From Limobrevibacterium gyesilva (lineage in GTDB: Bacteria; Pseudomonadota; Alphaproteobacteria; Acetobacterales; Acetobacteraceae): a DNA stretch of 41,181 nt. The stretch is taken from NCBI RefSeq assembly GCF_025989185.1, contig NZ_JAPDNT010000035.1:1-41181 (forward strand). Direction: 5' to 3'. Positions 9,295 to 16,752 of this stretch are shown in pieces. A program made the translations under genes and the position numbers. The notes beneath the pieces were generated by a model. It saw only the letters and a list, made by a program, of their open reading frames with translations. It was not told where the DNA came from and searched no databases. Position 1 is the stretch's first letter, and the number at the start of each line of letters is the position of its first letter.

Positions 9295-9303
9295 AGGAGA
9301 GGG
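9295..9303 (+). promoter_or_regulatory. Ribosome binding site that fixes a GTG start (cytochrome b561)
   Basis: The sequence AGGAGAGGG lies six bases before a GTG at 9310. No ATG exists at a sensible place upstream in this frame, and the b561 family homology begins right after the GTG, so this site decides the start. Confidence 0.8.
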
Positions 9304-9309
9304 ATAATC

Positions 9310-9843
9310 GTGCGCCACGATCAACGCTACACCGCAACGGCGCGCTGGCTGCATTGGCTCATGGTCCTGCTGATTGCCGCCGCCGTCCCGGTGGGCCTGT
9401 GGATGGTGTATTTCGAGCCCAGGGATGAGACCTTCAAGCTGCAGCTCTACGACCTGCATGAGGGCCTCGGCTTCACCCTCGTGCTGCTGCTGCTCCTGCG
9501 CGTCGCCGTGCGACTGTCCCGGCCGGCGCCGCCAATGCCGGGCGACACCCCGGCGCTGGTCCGGCTGCTGGCGCGGCTGAACCATTTCGGCTTGTACGTG
9601 GTGCTGCTGGCCCAGCCCGTGCTGGGCTTCCTGGCCACCAATGCGTGGGGCTTCCCGTTCCACTGGTGGGGCGTGCTGCCCATTCCCTCGCCGATCGGCC
9701 GGGACGAGGCGCTGGCGCCCATACTCTCCGCCCTGCACTGGTACGGGGCGATGCTCCTGGTCACCATGGTGGCCGCGCATCTGCTGGGCGTGGCCTACCA
9801 CGCCTATGTCCGCCGCGACGGCCTGCTGCGCCGGATGCTTTGA
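9310..9843 (+). CDS. Cytochrome b561-family membrane protein
   Basis: A 177-residue four-helix membrane cytochrome. Hydrophobic helices lie at about 13-34, 47-68, 90-110 and 142-163. Candidate haem ligands are His15 (WLHWL), His50 (DLHEGLG), His143 (ALHWYG) and His157, the pattern of the bacterial b561 (CybB) family with two b haems. Such proteins pass electrons between quinol and periplasmic or haem partners; the exact role is not settled. Translation starts at GTG with a strong ribosome site. It is a single gene, divergent from the DUF429-like gene and convergent with a small basic protein gene. An inverted repeat at 9862-9890 follows the stop. Confidence 0.92.
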   Translation: MRHDQRYTATARWLHWLMVLLIAAAVPVGLWMVYFEPRDETFKLQLYDLHEGLGFTLVLLLLLRVAVRLSRPAPPMPGDTPALVRLLARLNHFGLYVVLLAQPVLGFLATNAWGFPFHWWGVLPIPSPIGRDEALAPILSALHWYGAMLLVTMVAAHLLGVAYHAYVRRDGLLRRML

Positions 9844-9861
9844 TCCGGGCGCGAGAGCCGC

Positions 9862-9890
9862 ATCAGGCAGACGATCTGCATCTGCCTGAT
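9862..9890. terminator. Inverted repeat between convergent genes, possible bidirectional terminator
   Basis: ATCAGGCAGA at 9862-9871 pairs perfectly with TCTGCCTGAT at 9881-9890 around a nine-base loop. It sits between the end of the b561 gene (9843) and the end of the convergent small gene (9925). No T-tract follows on either strand, so it would be a weak intrinsic terminator. Its symmetry and position between converging stops are the only support. Confidence 0.4.
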
Positions 9891-9924
9891 AATGGTGCTC
9901 ATCGAAACAATAAGCCGGCGCCGC

Positions 9925-10134
9925 TCACAGCGGCTTTTGCGCCTTTTCCAGCAGGCGCGAGAAGAAGCCCGGCTTCTTCGGCGCCGGCGGCGGCTTGGCC
10001 GCCTCGGCGCGGACGCGGGCTTCCTGCTCGCGTTCCCGGTCCCTCTGGGACAGCCATTTCTCCAGGCTCATGCCGGCCTTGGCCGCGCGCTTGGTTTCGT
10101 AGGCCCGCTGGCCTTCGCTCATCTGCTTGGTCAT
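9925..10134 (-). CDS. Small basic hypothetical protein (69 aa)
   Basis: A 69-residue protein rich in Lys, Arg, Glu and Ala, with no membrane segment. The N-terminal half (GQRAYETKRAAKAGMSLEKW) looks helical. It is followed by a charged stretch QRDREREQEARVRAEAAK, a proline-rich hinge (PPPAPKKP) and a short aromatic-basic tail, GFFSRLLEKAQKPL. The tail could be an amphipathic helix touching membrane or protein. I do not recognise a named family. Codon use is like the neighbours, and the ATG at 10132-10134 is the only good start. It is divergent from the membrane-protein gene at 10306. Confidence 0.65.
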   Translation of the reverse strand: MTKQMSEGQRAYETKRAAKAGMSLEKWLSQRDREREQEARVRAEAAKPPPAPKKPGFFSRLLEKAQKPL

Positions 10135-10305
10135 CGTATCCTCGTGCGGTCGAGTCGCGTTTTGGCAGCGACCGGCCGTGGCTTCAAGCCCGCGACGCCG
10201 GCCTTTCCGGCATGACGGGGCGGCGCTCCCGTGCACGCGGCATGGGCAGGCGGCGAATCTCGGCTTCGGGACACTGGCGGTGAAAAAAGGCAGGCTGAGG
10301 GGACG

Positions 10306-10947
10306 ATGGGCAATCTCGACGTGATGACTGTGATACTGGTCAAGCTGCTCGGGCTTGACCCGCTGAACGTGCCGGCGCCGATCTCCCTGCTCGGCTTCAT
10401 CATGTCGGTGATGCTGGTCACCGGCCTGGTCTGGGCGGTCTGGAACGGCCTGCGCCTGATCGGCGCCCTGGCCGCCGACATGCTGGAGGTGCAGTCCACC
10501 ACGCAGCGCATCGTCATCGCCCGCGGCCTGACCCGGCACGACTACGAGCAGGTGCGCAAAGGCATCCGCGCCTGGCACCTGCTGCTGGTCCGCTACGGCA
10601 ACGACGACTACCTGCGCAGCATGGCCGGCGAGGCCGACCGCCAGGTCGGCCGCCCCCGCTACACGATCGTTCCCATGAGGCTGGCGCTGTCGCCGACCGG
10701 CGAGGTGACGCTCAAATGGTCGCTGCCGGTGCATCGCCGGCTCGGCACCCAGTTCCGCTGCTATATCGAGATCCGCCCGGGCGGTTCCGGCCCCGCGGTG
10801 CTGACCGGCATGTTGAAGCATTACGACGAGATCGAGGTGCTGGACCCCGAAGTCGAATCGCCCACCCGGGCCTATTTCCTGCTGAAGCGCTTCCGCGTCG
10901 TCACCACCGCCGAAGGCGTGCGGCAGAATTTCGTCTCCCCGGAATGA
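10306..10947 (+). CDS. Hypothetical membrane-anchored protein
   Basis: A 213-residue protein with an N-terminal hydrophobic region (about residues 8-56, including SLLGFIMSVMLVTGLVWAVW), probably one or two membrane segments, then a soluble domain of about 150 residues. The soluble part contains YTIVPMRLALSPTGEVTLKWSLPVHRRLG and ends in VRQNFVSPE; it has a mixed alpha/beta look and no cysteines or obvious catalytic motif. I do not recognise the family. The ATG at 10306 follows a ribosome site (GAGGGG). It is the first of four genes reading the same way, ending 28 bases before the cytochrome c gene, so a role linked to that periplasmic redox protein is possible but unproven. Confidence 0.75.
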   Translation: MGNLDVMTVILVKLLGLDPLNVPAPISLLGFIMSVMLVTGLVWAVWNGLRLIGALAADMLEVQSTTQRIVIARGLTRHDYEQVRKGIRAWHLLLVRYGNDDYLRSMAGEADRQVGRPRYTIVPMRLALSPTGEVTLKWSLPVHRRLGTQFRCYIEIRPGGSGPAVLTGMLKHYDEIEVLDPEVESPTRAYFLLKRFRVVTTAEGVRQNFVSPE

Positions 10948-10975
10948 CCCGGATCGGCGCAGGCAGGACCGTTCC

Positions 10976-11785
10976 ATGATCGGCCGCCTGGTCCTCATCC
11001 TTCTGCTGCTGTGCCGGGTCCTGCCGGCCGGCGCGGCCGAGCCGGTGCTGACGCTGTCCGTCGGCGACAGCGAGCAGCGCTTCAGCGTGGCCGGATTGCT
11101 GGCCCGGCCCGATGCCGCCGATCTCGCGGTGCCGCGCGACGCGTCGTATGGCCGCGCCATGTCCTACCGCGCGGTGCCGCTGCGCGCCCTGCTGGCGATG
11201 CTGCCGCAGGGCGCCATCGACACGCTGGAGGCGCGCGCCACCGACGGCTTCGTCTCGCAACTCCCCTTCGCCATCGTGGCGGGCGGCGCCGCCATCCCCT
11301 GGATCGCCGTCGAGGACCCCGCGCATCCCTGGCCGAACTTGCCCGGCAAGGCCGTCAGCGCGGGGCCGTTCTATCTGGTCTGGGAGCATCCGGAGCGCGC
11401 CGGCATCAGCGCCGAGCAATGGCCCTATGCCTTGTCCGGCCTTGCCGGCGTGGCGCCCCCGGCGCAGCGCTGGCCGGCGCTCGCCGTCGCCGCGGCGCTG
11501 CCGCCGGATGCCCCGGCGCGGCGCGGGCAGGCGGTGTTCGCCGTGCAATGCCTGCCCTGCCACCGGCTGCACGGTGCCGGCGCCGGCGAGATGGGGCCCG
11601 ACCTCGGCAGCCCGATGCCGGCGGTGCGCTACATGACCATCCCCGGCCTGCGCGCCCTGATCCGCGACCCGAAATCCGTGCGCGCCTGGCCGCAGCAGCA
11701 GATGCCGGCGTTCGACGCGGCTGCGCTGCCGGACGCCGATCTCGACGCGCTGATCGCCTATCTCCAGCACCTCGCCGCGCGATGA
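10976..11785 (+). CDS. Exported cytochrome c with an N-terminal sulfite-oxidase-like (molybdopterin-binding-like) domain
   Basis: A 269-residue protein with a signal peptide (IGRLVLILLLLCRVLPAGAA, cleavage near residue 21). Residues about 25-155 resemble the small molybdopterin-binding fold domain of sulfite-oxidase-type proteins: SYRAVPLRALLAMLP, DTLEARATDGFVSQLPF, and VSAGPFYLVWEHPE. The C-terminal 90 residues are a class I cytochrome c with CLPCH at 192-196 and a likely axial methionine at 243 in QQQMPAFD. A cysteine that would coordinate molybdenum is not evident in the first domain, so it may be a non-catalytic docking domain. The mature protein should be periplasmic. The stop overlaps the start of the next gene (ATGA). 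The electron partner is unknown. Confidence 0.85.
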   Translation: MIGRLVLILLLLCRVLPAGAAEPVLTLSVGDSEQRFSVAGLLARPDAADLAVPRDASYGRAMSYRAVPLRALLAMLPQGAIDTLEARATDGFVSQLPFAIVAGGAAIPWIAVEDPAHPWPNLPGKAVSAGPFYLVWEHPERAGISAEQWPYALSGLAGVAPPAQRWPALAVAAALPPDAPARRGQAVFAVQCLPCHRLHGAGAGEMGPDLGSPMPAVRYMTIPGLRALIRDPKSVRAWPQQQMPAFDAAALPDADLDALIAYLQHLAAR

Positions 11786-12657
11786 CCGGCGCCACGGACG
11801 TCGCCATCCTCAACGGCTTCGGCCGCACCCTGGGCGACAGCATCATCGGCCTGCAGGCGTTGCACGCCGCCCGGACGCTGGGTGCGATCCCCGGCAAGCC
11901 CGTGCTGTTCCGCCTGCCGGGCCTGTCGCCGTTGATCGAGGCCGTCTACGCCGCCGCCGCCGACCTCGCGGAGGTCCGCGAGCTGCCCTGGACCGACGCG
12001 ACGCCCGAGCGCCCCTTCACGCCCGCCGCTGCCTTCGCACGGGTCATCGACATCCGCGACTTCGCCTTCGACCCGGCATTCCGGGGCGCGCCGATGATCG
12101 ACTACTTCCTGCGGCACCTCGGCGTGGCCCCCGCCGGCGTGCCGCCGGCGCTGAAGCGCAACGCCTGGCTGGCCCCGCGAGTCACGCTGCCGCCGCAGCC
12201 GGCGGCAGGCCATGTCCTCGTCTGCCCCCGCACCGCCAACCCGATGCGCGACATGCCCGACGCGGTGCATGCGCACATCCTCGACTGGCTCGGCACCCAT
12301 ACCGGCGCGCCGGTGCTGACCCAGGCCATGCTGCCGCCCGCGGGGAGCCTTGCCGAATTGTGCGGGCTGGTCGCCGCGGCCCGGCTGGTGGTCGCCGCCG
12401 ACACTGCCATGGTGCACCTGGCCGATGCCTTCAGGGTGCCGTGCCTCGCCTTCTTCACCACCCACCGGCCGGAGTGGCGGGTACGCGACTACCCGCTCTG
12501 CACCCCGGTGCACCGGCCCGCCCCCGGCTTGCCGCCGGCCATCGAGTTCGTGCGCGGCCCGGACGACGTGGCGGCGGCGCAGGCCGCGTGGGGCCCCGGC
12601 CTCGCCTGGCTGGACCCCGTACTTGCGGCGGCCTGGCGCCGGAGCGAGAACCCCTGA
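11782..12657 (+). CDS. Glycosyltransferase family 9 (heptosyltransferase)-like protein
   Basis: A 291-residue cytoplasmic protein with a GT-B-like layout. It begins with DVAILNGFGRTLGDSIIGLQAL, comparable to the N-terminal loop of ADP-heptose:LPS transferases. The C-terminal half contains GLVAAARLVVAADTAMVHLADAFRVPCLAFF, the conserved stretch where GT9 enzymes bind the nucleotide sugar (typically DTgxxHlAaalg). It is shorter than typical heptosyltransferases (about 330-350), so it may be a divergent or degenerate member. The start overlaps the cytochrome c stop by four bases, and its own stop shares one base with the next ATG, giving tight coupling. The sugar and acceptor are unknown. Confidence 0.78.
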   Translation: MTGATDVAILNGFGRTLGDSIIGLQALHAARTLGAIPGKPVLFRLPGLSPLIEAVYAAAADLAEVRELPWTDATPERPFTPAAAFARVIDIRDFAFDPAFRGAPMIDYFLRHLGVAPAGVPPALKRNAWLAPRVTLPPQPAAGHVLVCPRTANPMRDMPDAVHAHILDWLGTHTGAPVLTQAMLPPAGSLAELCGLVAAARLVVAADTAMVHLADAFRVPCLAFFTTHRPEWRVRDYPLCTPVHRPAPGLPPAIEFVRGPDDVAAAQAAWGPGLAWLDPVLAAAWRRSENP

Positions 12658-12992
12658 TGGCCGAAGCACGGGTGAAATCGGGGATCTGGGTGGCGATGGC
12701 GTTGCGCCTGGGCAACGCCAACGGCCGCTACGGCGCGGTCCTGCGCAAGGGCGACCCGGATGCCGGCGGCATCCTCGTGGTGCTGCGCGGGCGCAACGGC
12801 CTTTCGGTGCTGGCGCAGGTCCGCACCGCCGACGGCGATCTCGCCTGGATGCGCGGCACCGGCCCGGCCCCCGTGGCGCAGGACGCCGCCGACGCCTATG
12901 TCGCCCGTCAGGTGAAATTCGACCCCGATCTCTGGGTACTGGAATTCGAGAGCCCCGACCTGCTGCCGCCCTTCGAGGGGAAGATCCTGTAG
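12657..12992 (+). CDS. DUF1491 family protein
   Basis: A 111-residue protein matching the alphaproteobacterial DUF1491 pattern: RVKSGIWVAMALRLGNANGRYGAVLRKGDPDAGGILVVL, a middle TADGDLAWMRGTGP, and a terminal acidic/aromatic stretch ending LPPFEGKIL. It has no signal peptide or membrane segment and is probably a compact beta-rich cytoplasmic protein. The function of the family is unknown. The ATG overlaps the stop of the GT9-like gene (TGATG). Its stop at 12992 lies four bases from the convergent oxygenase stop. Confidence 0.85.
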   Translation: MAEARVKSGIWVAMALRLGNANGRYGAVLRKGDPDAGGILVVLRGRNGLSVLAQVRTADGDLAWMRGTGPAPVAQDAADAYVARQVKFDPDLWVLEFESPDLLPPFEGKIL

Positions 12993-12996
12993 GCAG

Positions 12997-13707
12997 CTAG
13001 CGGGCGTCGTGAAAGATGATCCCGGCGGTGAACCGCCGGCCGGTGCGCACCCGGCTGACGCCATGGCGCATCGCCACCCGGTAGTCGCCCCGCGTGCCCG
13101 CCACCGGCCGATGGTTCACCGCGAAGATCACCGCCTCGCCCTGCGCCAGATCGACCACCTCGGGGCGCGACTGCATGCGCGGCCGCTGCTCCACCAGAAC
13201 GAAAGCGCCGCCGGTGAAGTCCCGGCCGGGCGCGCTGAGCAGGAACGCCGCCTGCAGCGGGAACGCGAGATCCCCATACAGGTCCTGATGCAGGCAGTTG
13301 TAATCGTCCGGCCCGTATTTCAGCAGCAGCGGCGTCGGGCGGGTCTGCCCCGCGGCATGGCATTGCGCCACGAAGGCGGCATGCTCGGCAGGGTATCCCC
13401 CGGCCTGCCCCAGCCGCGCCGCCCACCGGTTCGCCACCGGCGCCAGATGCGGATACAGCGACCGGCGCAGCGCCGCGACGGGCGCGGGGAGGGGGTTGGC
13501 GAAATACTGGTATTCGCCGCGCCCGAAACCATGACGCGACATCACTATTCGGCTTCGAAACATCGTGGCGTCGTCATAAAGCCCCGCGAGCGCCTCGCAT
13601 TCTGCAACGGTGAGCACCGCCCCCGTCGTTGCCCATCCCGCCGAATCGAGGTCGGTTGCGATCCGATCCCAGTCCAGTGCGCCCACGCGCTGCCCGATGT
13701 CATTCAT
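12997..13707 (-). CDS. 2-oxoglutarate/Fe(II)-dependent oxygenase
   Basis: A 236-residue prolyl-4-hydroxylase-like oxygenase. The iron-binding HxD pair is His140/Asp142 in CLHQDLYGD; the distal histidine is most likely His215 in MRHGVS, with the 2-oxoglutarate-binding arginine about ten residues later (RTGRR). The double-stranded beta-helix region spans roughly 125-232. An N-terminal helical part includes AECEALAGLYDD. It should hydroxylate a protein or small-molecule substrate using oxygen and 2-oxoglutarate; the target is unknown. It starts seven bases after the stop of the GNAT gene, so the two are likely co-transcribed. The frame is open further upstream, but homology begins at MNDIGQRV. 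Confidence 0.87.
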   Translation of the reverse strand: MNDIGQRVGALDWDRIATDLDSAGWATTGAVLTVAECEALAGLYDDATMFRSRIVMSRHGFGRGEYQYFANPLPAPVAALRRSLYPHLAPVANRWAARLGQAGGYPAEHAAFVAQCHAAGQTRPTPLLLKYGPDDYNCLHQDLYGDLAFPLQAAFLLSAPGRDFTGGAFVLVEQRPRMQSRPEVVDLAQGEAVIFAVNHRPVAGTRGDYRVAMRHGVSRVRTGRRFTAGIIFHDAR

Positions 13708-13714
13708 GCCGCCA

Positions 13715-14257
13715 TCAGGACGCAGCCGCCCCACGCGCGCCATCCGGCCTGTGCTCCCACCGTTCCGCCTCCAGGCCCAGCAGCGTGATCGTCCCGGTTC
13801 GCACTGCGCCCAGCTTGCGCGCCACCGCGGCCGAGGCGGCGTTGTCCGGCAGGATGAAGCTTGCGAGCTTGGGCAGGCCGAGCGTGGCGAAGGCCCAGTC
13901 GCGGATGGCGATGCCGGCCTCGGTGACCAGCCCCTGGCCCCAGAACGGCCGGTCCAGCCCATAGGCCAGCTCCGGCTCCGGCCAGGGCAGCGGGTAGAGG
14001 ACACCGGCGCGACCGGCAAAGCGGCCCGTCGCAGCCTCCTCGATGGCGAACATGCCGAAACCGCGCAGGGCCCACTGGCCGAGCATCCGCGCGATGCCGT
14101 CCCAGGTTTCCTGCCGCGTGCGGGTCGCGCCGGCGCCGAGATAACGCATCACCTCGGGGTCGGCTTGCATGGCGGCGAGGCCGTCCAGGTCGTCGGCGCG
14201 CAGGGCGCGCAGGACGAGGCGGGTTGTGCGCAGCGTCGGGATCTCGATGCGGGTCAT
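13715..14257 (-). CDS. GNAT family N-acetyltransferase (RimJ/RimL-like)
   Basis: A 180-residue acetyltransferase of the Acetyltransf_3 (RimJ/RimL) type. It opens with LRTTRLVLRALRADDLDGLAAM, contains ELAYGLDRPFWGQGLVTEAG (a variant of the acetyl-CoA-binding Q/RxxGxG/A loop), and closes with PDNAASAAVARKLGAVRTG, the usual NxxSxxvaeklGf segment. These enzymes acetylate N-terminal or side-chain amines, or small molecules such as antibiotics; the substrate here is not readable. The start ATG is fixed by a near-perfect ribosome site (AGGAGGA) just upstream at 14263-14269. It leads a two-gene unit with the 2OG oxygenase. Confidence 0.92.
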   Translation of the reverse strand: MTRIEIPTLRTTRLVLRALRADDLDGLAAMQADPEVMRYLGAGATRTRQETWDGIARMLGQWALRGFGMFAIEEAATGRFAGRAGVLYPLPWPEPELAYGLDRPFWGQGLVTEAGIAIRDWAFATLGLPKLASFILPDNAASAAVARKLGAVRTGTITLLGLEAERWEHRPDGARGAAAS

Positions 14258-14641
14258 GCGTCCTCCTAGCATGAAGGTCTGCGCAGGAGAGCCCATGCCG
14301 GATGCCGCCGAACCAATTCCGAGCACCCGCGTTCCGGAGTCGGATCGGTGGTCGCGGCCGCTCAAAGCCGCGAGTCGCAGCCAGAACCGGACGAATAATC
14401 AAGAAAAATGCGACAATTCGGGTTGTCGCGGTCACTCAACGTATCGTGATAGCCACAGCCTGTGGCAACACTGCAACAGGCGTTGCCGGAAAACGTTGCT
14501 ATCCGGGCCCGAGTGGCATTCCGCGCTGGTTTCGTGCCGGCTACGTCGCTAGCTTTCGTTGCATCTGGACACGGGCGGCATGCGCAGCCCAAAGCTGGTG
14601 GCACCGGTGGCGCCACCCCGGAAATGAGGAGAGAGTTCGAC
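14258..14641. promoter_or_regulatory. Intergenic region upstream of the OmpA-type porin, with several hairpins
   Basis: This 384-base gap between divergent genes is clearly richer in A/T than its surroundings around 14390-14460. Seen structures are: GCGACAA/TTGTCGC (14410-14429) with a run of A on its left; GCCACA/TGTGGC at 14452-14466; and a perfect 12-bp palindrome GGTGGCGCCACC at 14606-14617, just before the porin ribosome site (AGGAGAGAG, 14627-14635). A possible porin promoter is TTGTCG at 14423-14428 with a weak -10 about 17 bases later, which would give a long 5' leader. No protein-coding frame is convincing. Confidence 0.45.
14400..14430 (-). terminator. Terminator-like hairpin on the minus strand with no gene upstream
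   Basis: Read on the minus strand, a seven-bp stem (GCGACAA/TTGTCGC, six-base loop) is followed by ATTTTTCTT, the form of an intrinsic terminator. The DNA it would follow is the porin leader, where no minus-strand gene is visible. It may end a small RNA, limit antisense transcription, or be a chance overlap with porin promoter elements. Confidence 0.4.
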
Positions 14642-15703
14642 ATGAAGTTGCGCAATATGTTGCTGGCCGCCACCCTTCTGGCTGCGCCGGCCGTGGCACA
14701 AGCCCAGCCCGTCACCGGGATCTATATTGGCGGCGGCGTGGGCGGGAATTACACGACGGGCACCGACCTCAAGGACGTGTTCGTCAATGGCGTGGCCGTC
14801 AATGGCAGCACGCACACGGGCGGCGGCTGGGGCCCCGTGGGTGTGGCCAGCGTCGGTTACGGCTTCGGCAACGGCCTGCGCGTCGAACTCGAGGGCAACT
14901 GGCGCCAGGCGCACGAGCATATCAACGGCGGCATCTCCAACGGCGGCCTCAATGCCCAGACCTACGGCGCCATGGTCAACGCCCTGTATGACTTCGACGT
15001 CGGCTACCCGGTCTATCCGTATGCCGGTGCTGGCGTCGGCTACGAGTGGACCCGAATCCAGAATGTCACCGGCAACATCGGGGCCAATTCCGTCAACTTC
15101 GGCAGCCAGTCGAGCAGCGGCTTCGGCACGCAGGGCATCCTTGGCGTTGCCTACCCCATTCCGGGCGCGCCAGGCCTGTCGCTGACCGCCGAGTATCGGT
15201 TCCTGGCAGTCCTGAGCAATCCGAAGTTCGAGGGCACTGTCGGCGGGCTCCCTGCCGGGGCCAAGCTGGAGCACCAGTTCAACCATGCCGGCCTGATCGG
15301 CCTGCGCTACAACTTCGGCGTCACCCCGCCGGCTCCGACTCCGGCTCCCGTCGCGGCTCCGGCCCCGGCCCCGGCCCGGACCTACCTGGTGTTCTTCGAT
15401 TGGGACAAGGCCGACCTGACCGCCCGCGCCCGCCAGATCATCGCCGAAGCGGCGCAGGCCTCGACCCGCGTCGCCGTGACCCGGATCGAAGTTTCCGGCC
15501 ACGCCGACCGGACCGGCAGCGCGGCCTACAACCAGACGCTGTCCCTGAAGCGTGCGCAGAACGTGTCGGCCGAGCTGGTGCGTCTGGGCGTGCCCCAGAA
15601 CATCATCACGGTGCAAGGCTTCGGCGACACAAGGCCGCTGGTGCCGACCGCCGCCGGCGTTCGCGAGCCGCAGAACCGCCGCGTCGAGATCGTCCTGAAG
15701 TAA
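14642..15703 (+). CDS. OmpA-family outer-membrane protein
   Basis: A 353-residue outer-membrane protein. A signal peptide (MKLRNMLLAATLLAAPAVAQAQ) is followed by an eight-stranded-barrel-like domain up to about residue 225, with repeated aromatic/glycine strands such as GIYIGGGVGGNY and GLIGLRYNFGV. A Pro/Ala linker (about 228-243) leads to an OmpA/MotB peptidoglycan-binding domain. The latter has YLVFFDWDKADL, SGHADRTGSAAYNQTLSLKRA with the diaminopimelate-binding Asp and Arg positions, and the end block PQNRRVEIVLK. It should tie the outer membrane to the cell wall. The start is fixed by AGGAGAGAG six bases upstream, and a textbook terminator follows, so it is a single-gene unit that is probably highly expressed. 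Confidence 0.95.
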   Translation: MKLRNMLLAATLLAAPAVAQAQPVTGIYIGGGVGGNYTTGTDLKDVFVNGVAVNGSTHTGGGWGPVGVASVGYGFGNGLRVELEGNWRQAHEHINGGISNGGLNAQTYGAMVNALYDFDVGYPVYPYAGAGVGYEWTRIQNVTGNIGANSVNFGSQSSSGFGTQGILGVAYPIPGAPGLSLTAEYRFLAVLSNPKFEGTVGGLPAGAKLEHQFNHAGLIGLRYNFGVTPPAPTPAPVAAPAPAPARTYLVFFDWDKADLTARARQIIAEAAQASTRVAVTRIEVSGHADRTGSAAYNQTLSLKRAQNVSAELVRLGVPQNIITVQGFGDTRPLVPTAAGVREPQNRRVEIVLK

Positions 15704-15734
15704 GCCTTCCGACAGGAATGTGCGAAGCCTACGG

Positions 15735-15763
15735 AACCGGCCCGAAAGGGCCGGTTCTTTTTT
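15735..15763 (+). terminator. Rho-independent terminator of the OmpA-type gene
   Basis: AACCGGCCC (15735-15743) pairs with GGGCCGGTT (15748-15756) around a GAAA tetraloop, followed by C and six T residues. It lies 32 bases after the porin stop. It is the clearest intrinsic terminator in the window. Confidence 0.93.
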
Positions 15764-15846
15764 GTTCGCGCGGCGGGCCTTGCCGGCCGCCGCACAGGAC
15801 ACACTTGCGTCCGCTCTTTCGCCCGGATTCCAGGCGCCCCAAACGC

Positions 15847-15870
15847 AAAAGGGGCGCCCTGCGGCGCCCC
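15847..15870 (-). terminator. Rho-independent terminator of the minus-strand lipoprotein gene
   Basis: GGGGCGCC (15851-15858) pairs with GGCGCCCC (15863-15870) around a four-base loop. On the minus strand the stem is followed by TTTTGCGTTT. It lies about 50 bases past the stop of the lipoprotein gene at 15922. Confidence 0.85.
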
Positions 15871-15921
15871 TCGGTATCGCGGGCCATGGGCCCGGTCGTG
15901 CGCCGGTTGCCGGCCTTGCTG

Positions 15922-16479
15922 CTACTTCTTCTTGGTGGCCGCAGGCTTGGCCGCCGGAGCGGGTGCGTTCGTGCATTCCTGGACCGCCATCGACTGCTGG
16001 ATCGGCTTGGCGGCCGCGAAGGCGGGAAGTTCGGCACTGCTCTTGAGCGCCATGACCTCGTCGAACATGCCCAGATTGGCTTCGCAGAACGCCGTGCCCG
16101 ACTTGATGCCCAGCTGTGACTGCGCGTTGGCCAGCTGGGTGATGTAGTCGTCGTGCTCCTGTTGCGCGCGGCGGCCATAGGCGCGGCCGAAGAAGCCGGT
16201 CAGCGATTTCTCGCCGCTCACCAGGTCGGGGCGGAAGCGGTTGACGAAGGCGTTGTACTTGTCCTCCGCCTTGCAGGAGATGGCGGTCACCATCAGCTGG
16301 CTCTTGAGGCCGGACAGGTCGAAGGCGACCTTCTCGGGCGGGCGCACGCAGACCGGCGCGTTCTGCGCCGGCGGGACTGGCTTCGGCGGCACGAAAGCGG
16401 CGACCGGGGGCGCAGGCGGTGGCGAATCCTTGCAGCCGACCAGCCCGACGGCAAGAAACATGGCGAGTAGAACGCGCAT
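15922..16479 (-). CDS. Hypothetical lipoprotein
   Basis: A 185-residue protein with a lipoprotein signal: MRVLLAMFLAVGLVGC, lipobox LVGC, acylated cysteine at residue 16. A Pro/Ala-rich spacer (about 18-42) is followed by a domain with three spaced cysteines (CVRPPEKVAFDLSGLKSQLMV, then AISCKAED and AFCEANLGMFDEVM) and a fourth near the end, suggesting disulfides in the periplasm. The tail is Ala/Pro/Lys-rich and ends in KKK. The middle mentions no enzyme motif that I recognise; the pattern of helices with QSQLGIKSG could be a small adaptor fold. The ATG is supported by a ribosome site GGAG six bases upstream. It converges on the porin gene. Confidence 0.85.
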   Translation of the reverse strand: MRVLLAMFLAVGLVGCKDSPPPAPPVAAFVPPKPVPPAQNAPVCVRPPEKVAFDLSGLKSQLMVTAISCKAEDKYNAFVNRFRPDLVSGEKSLTGFFGRAYGRRAQQEHDDYITQLANAQSQLGIKSGTAFCEANLGMFDEVMALKSSAELPAFAAAKPIQQSMAVQECTNAPAPAAKPAATKKK

Positions 16480-16752
16480 CAGCAACTCCAGGGGAAAGGG
16501 TATGCGACTCGAAAGCCGGCTCGGCACGGTGGGACGGTTGAGACGCGGGGCGAGGTAAACTGCCTGCCGCACGGATTTGCAACCGAAAATGGCGACTCGT
16601 CGGGGGCGCCGGCTCCCCTCAGCCAGCGCCGACGATTGCAAGGTTCTGTTTCATCAGCACCGAGACATGGGTTGCATTATGCGCGATGCTGTTATGCTTC
16701 GCTCCTGGACCACCGTCGCGAGACCCCGCCAGAGGACACGAGCAGCCCGTTC

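Noticed and set aside
14549-16582. Minus-strand frame covering the porin gene
   Set aside because: The porin has signal peptide, OmpA domain, ribosome site and terminator on the plus strand; the opposite frame has none.
16672-16698. Possible promoter (TTGCAT ... TATGCT) before the ATP-grasp gene
   Set aside because: The spacer is only 15 bases and neither box is close to consensus; not strong enough to list.
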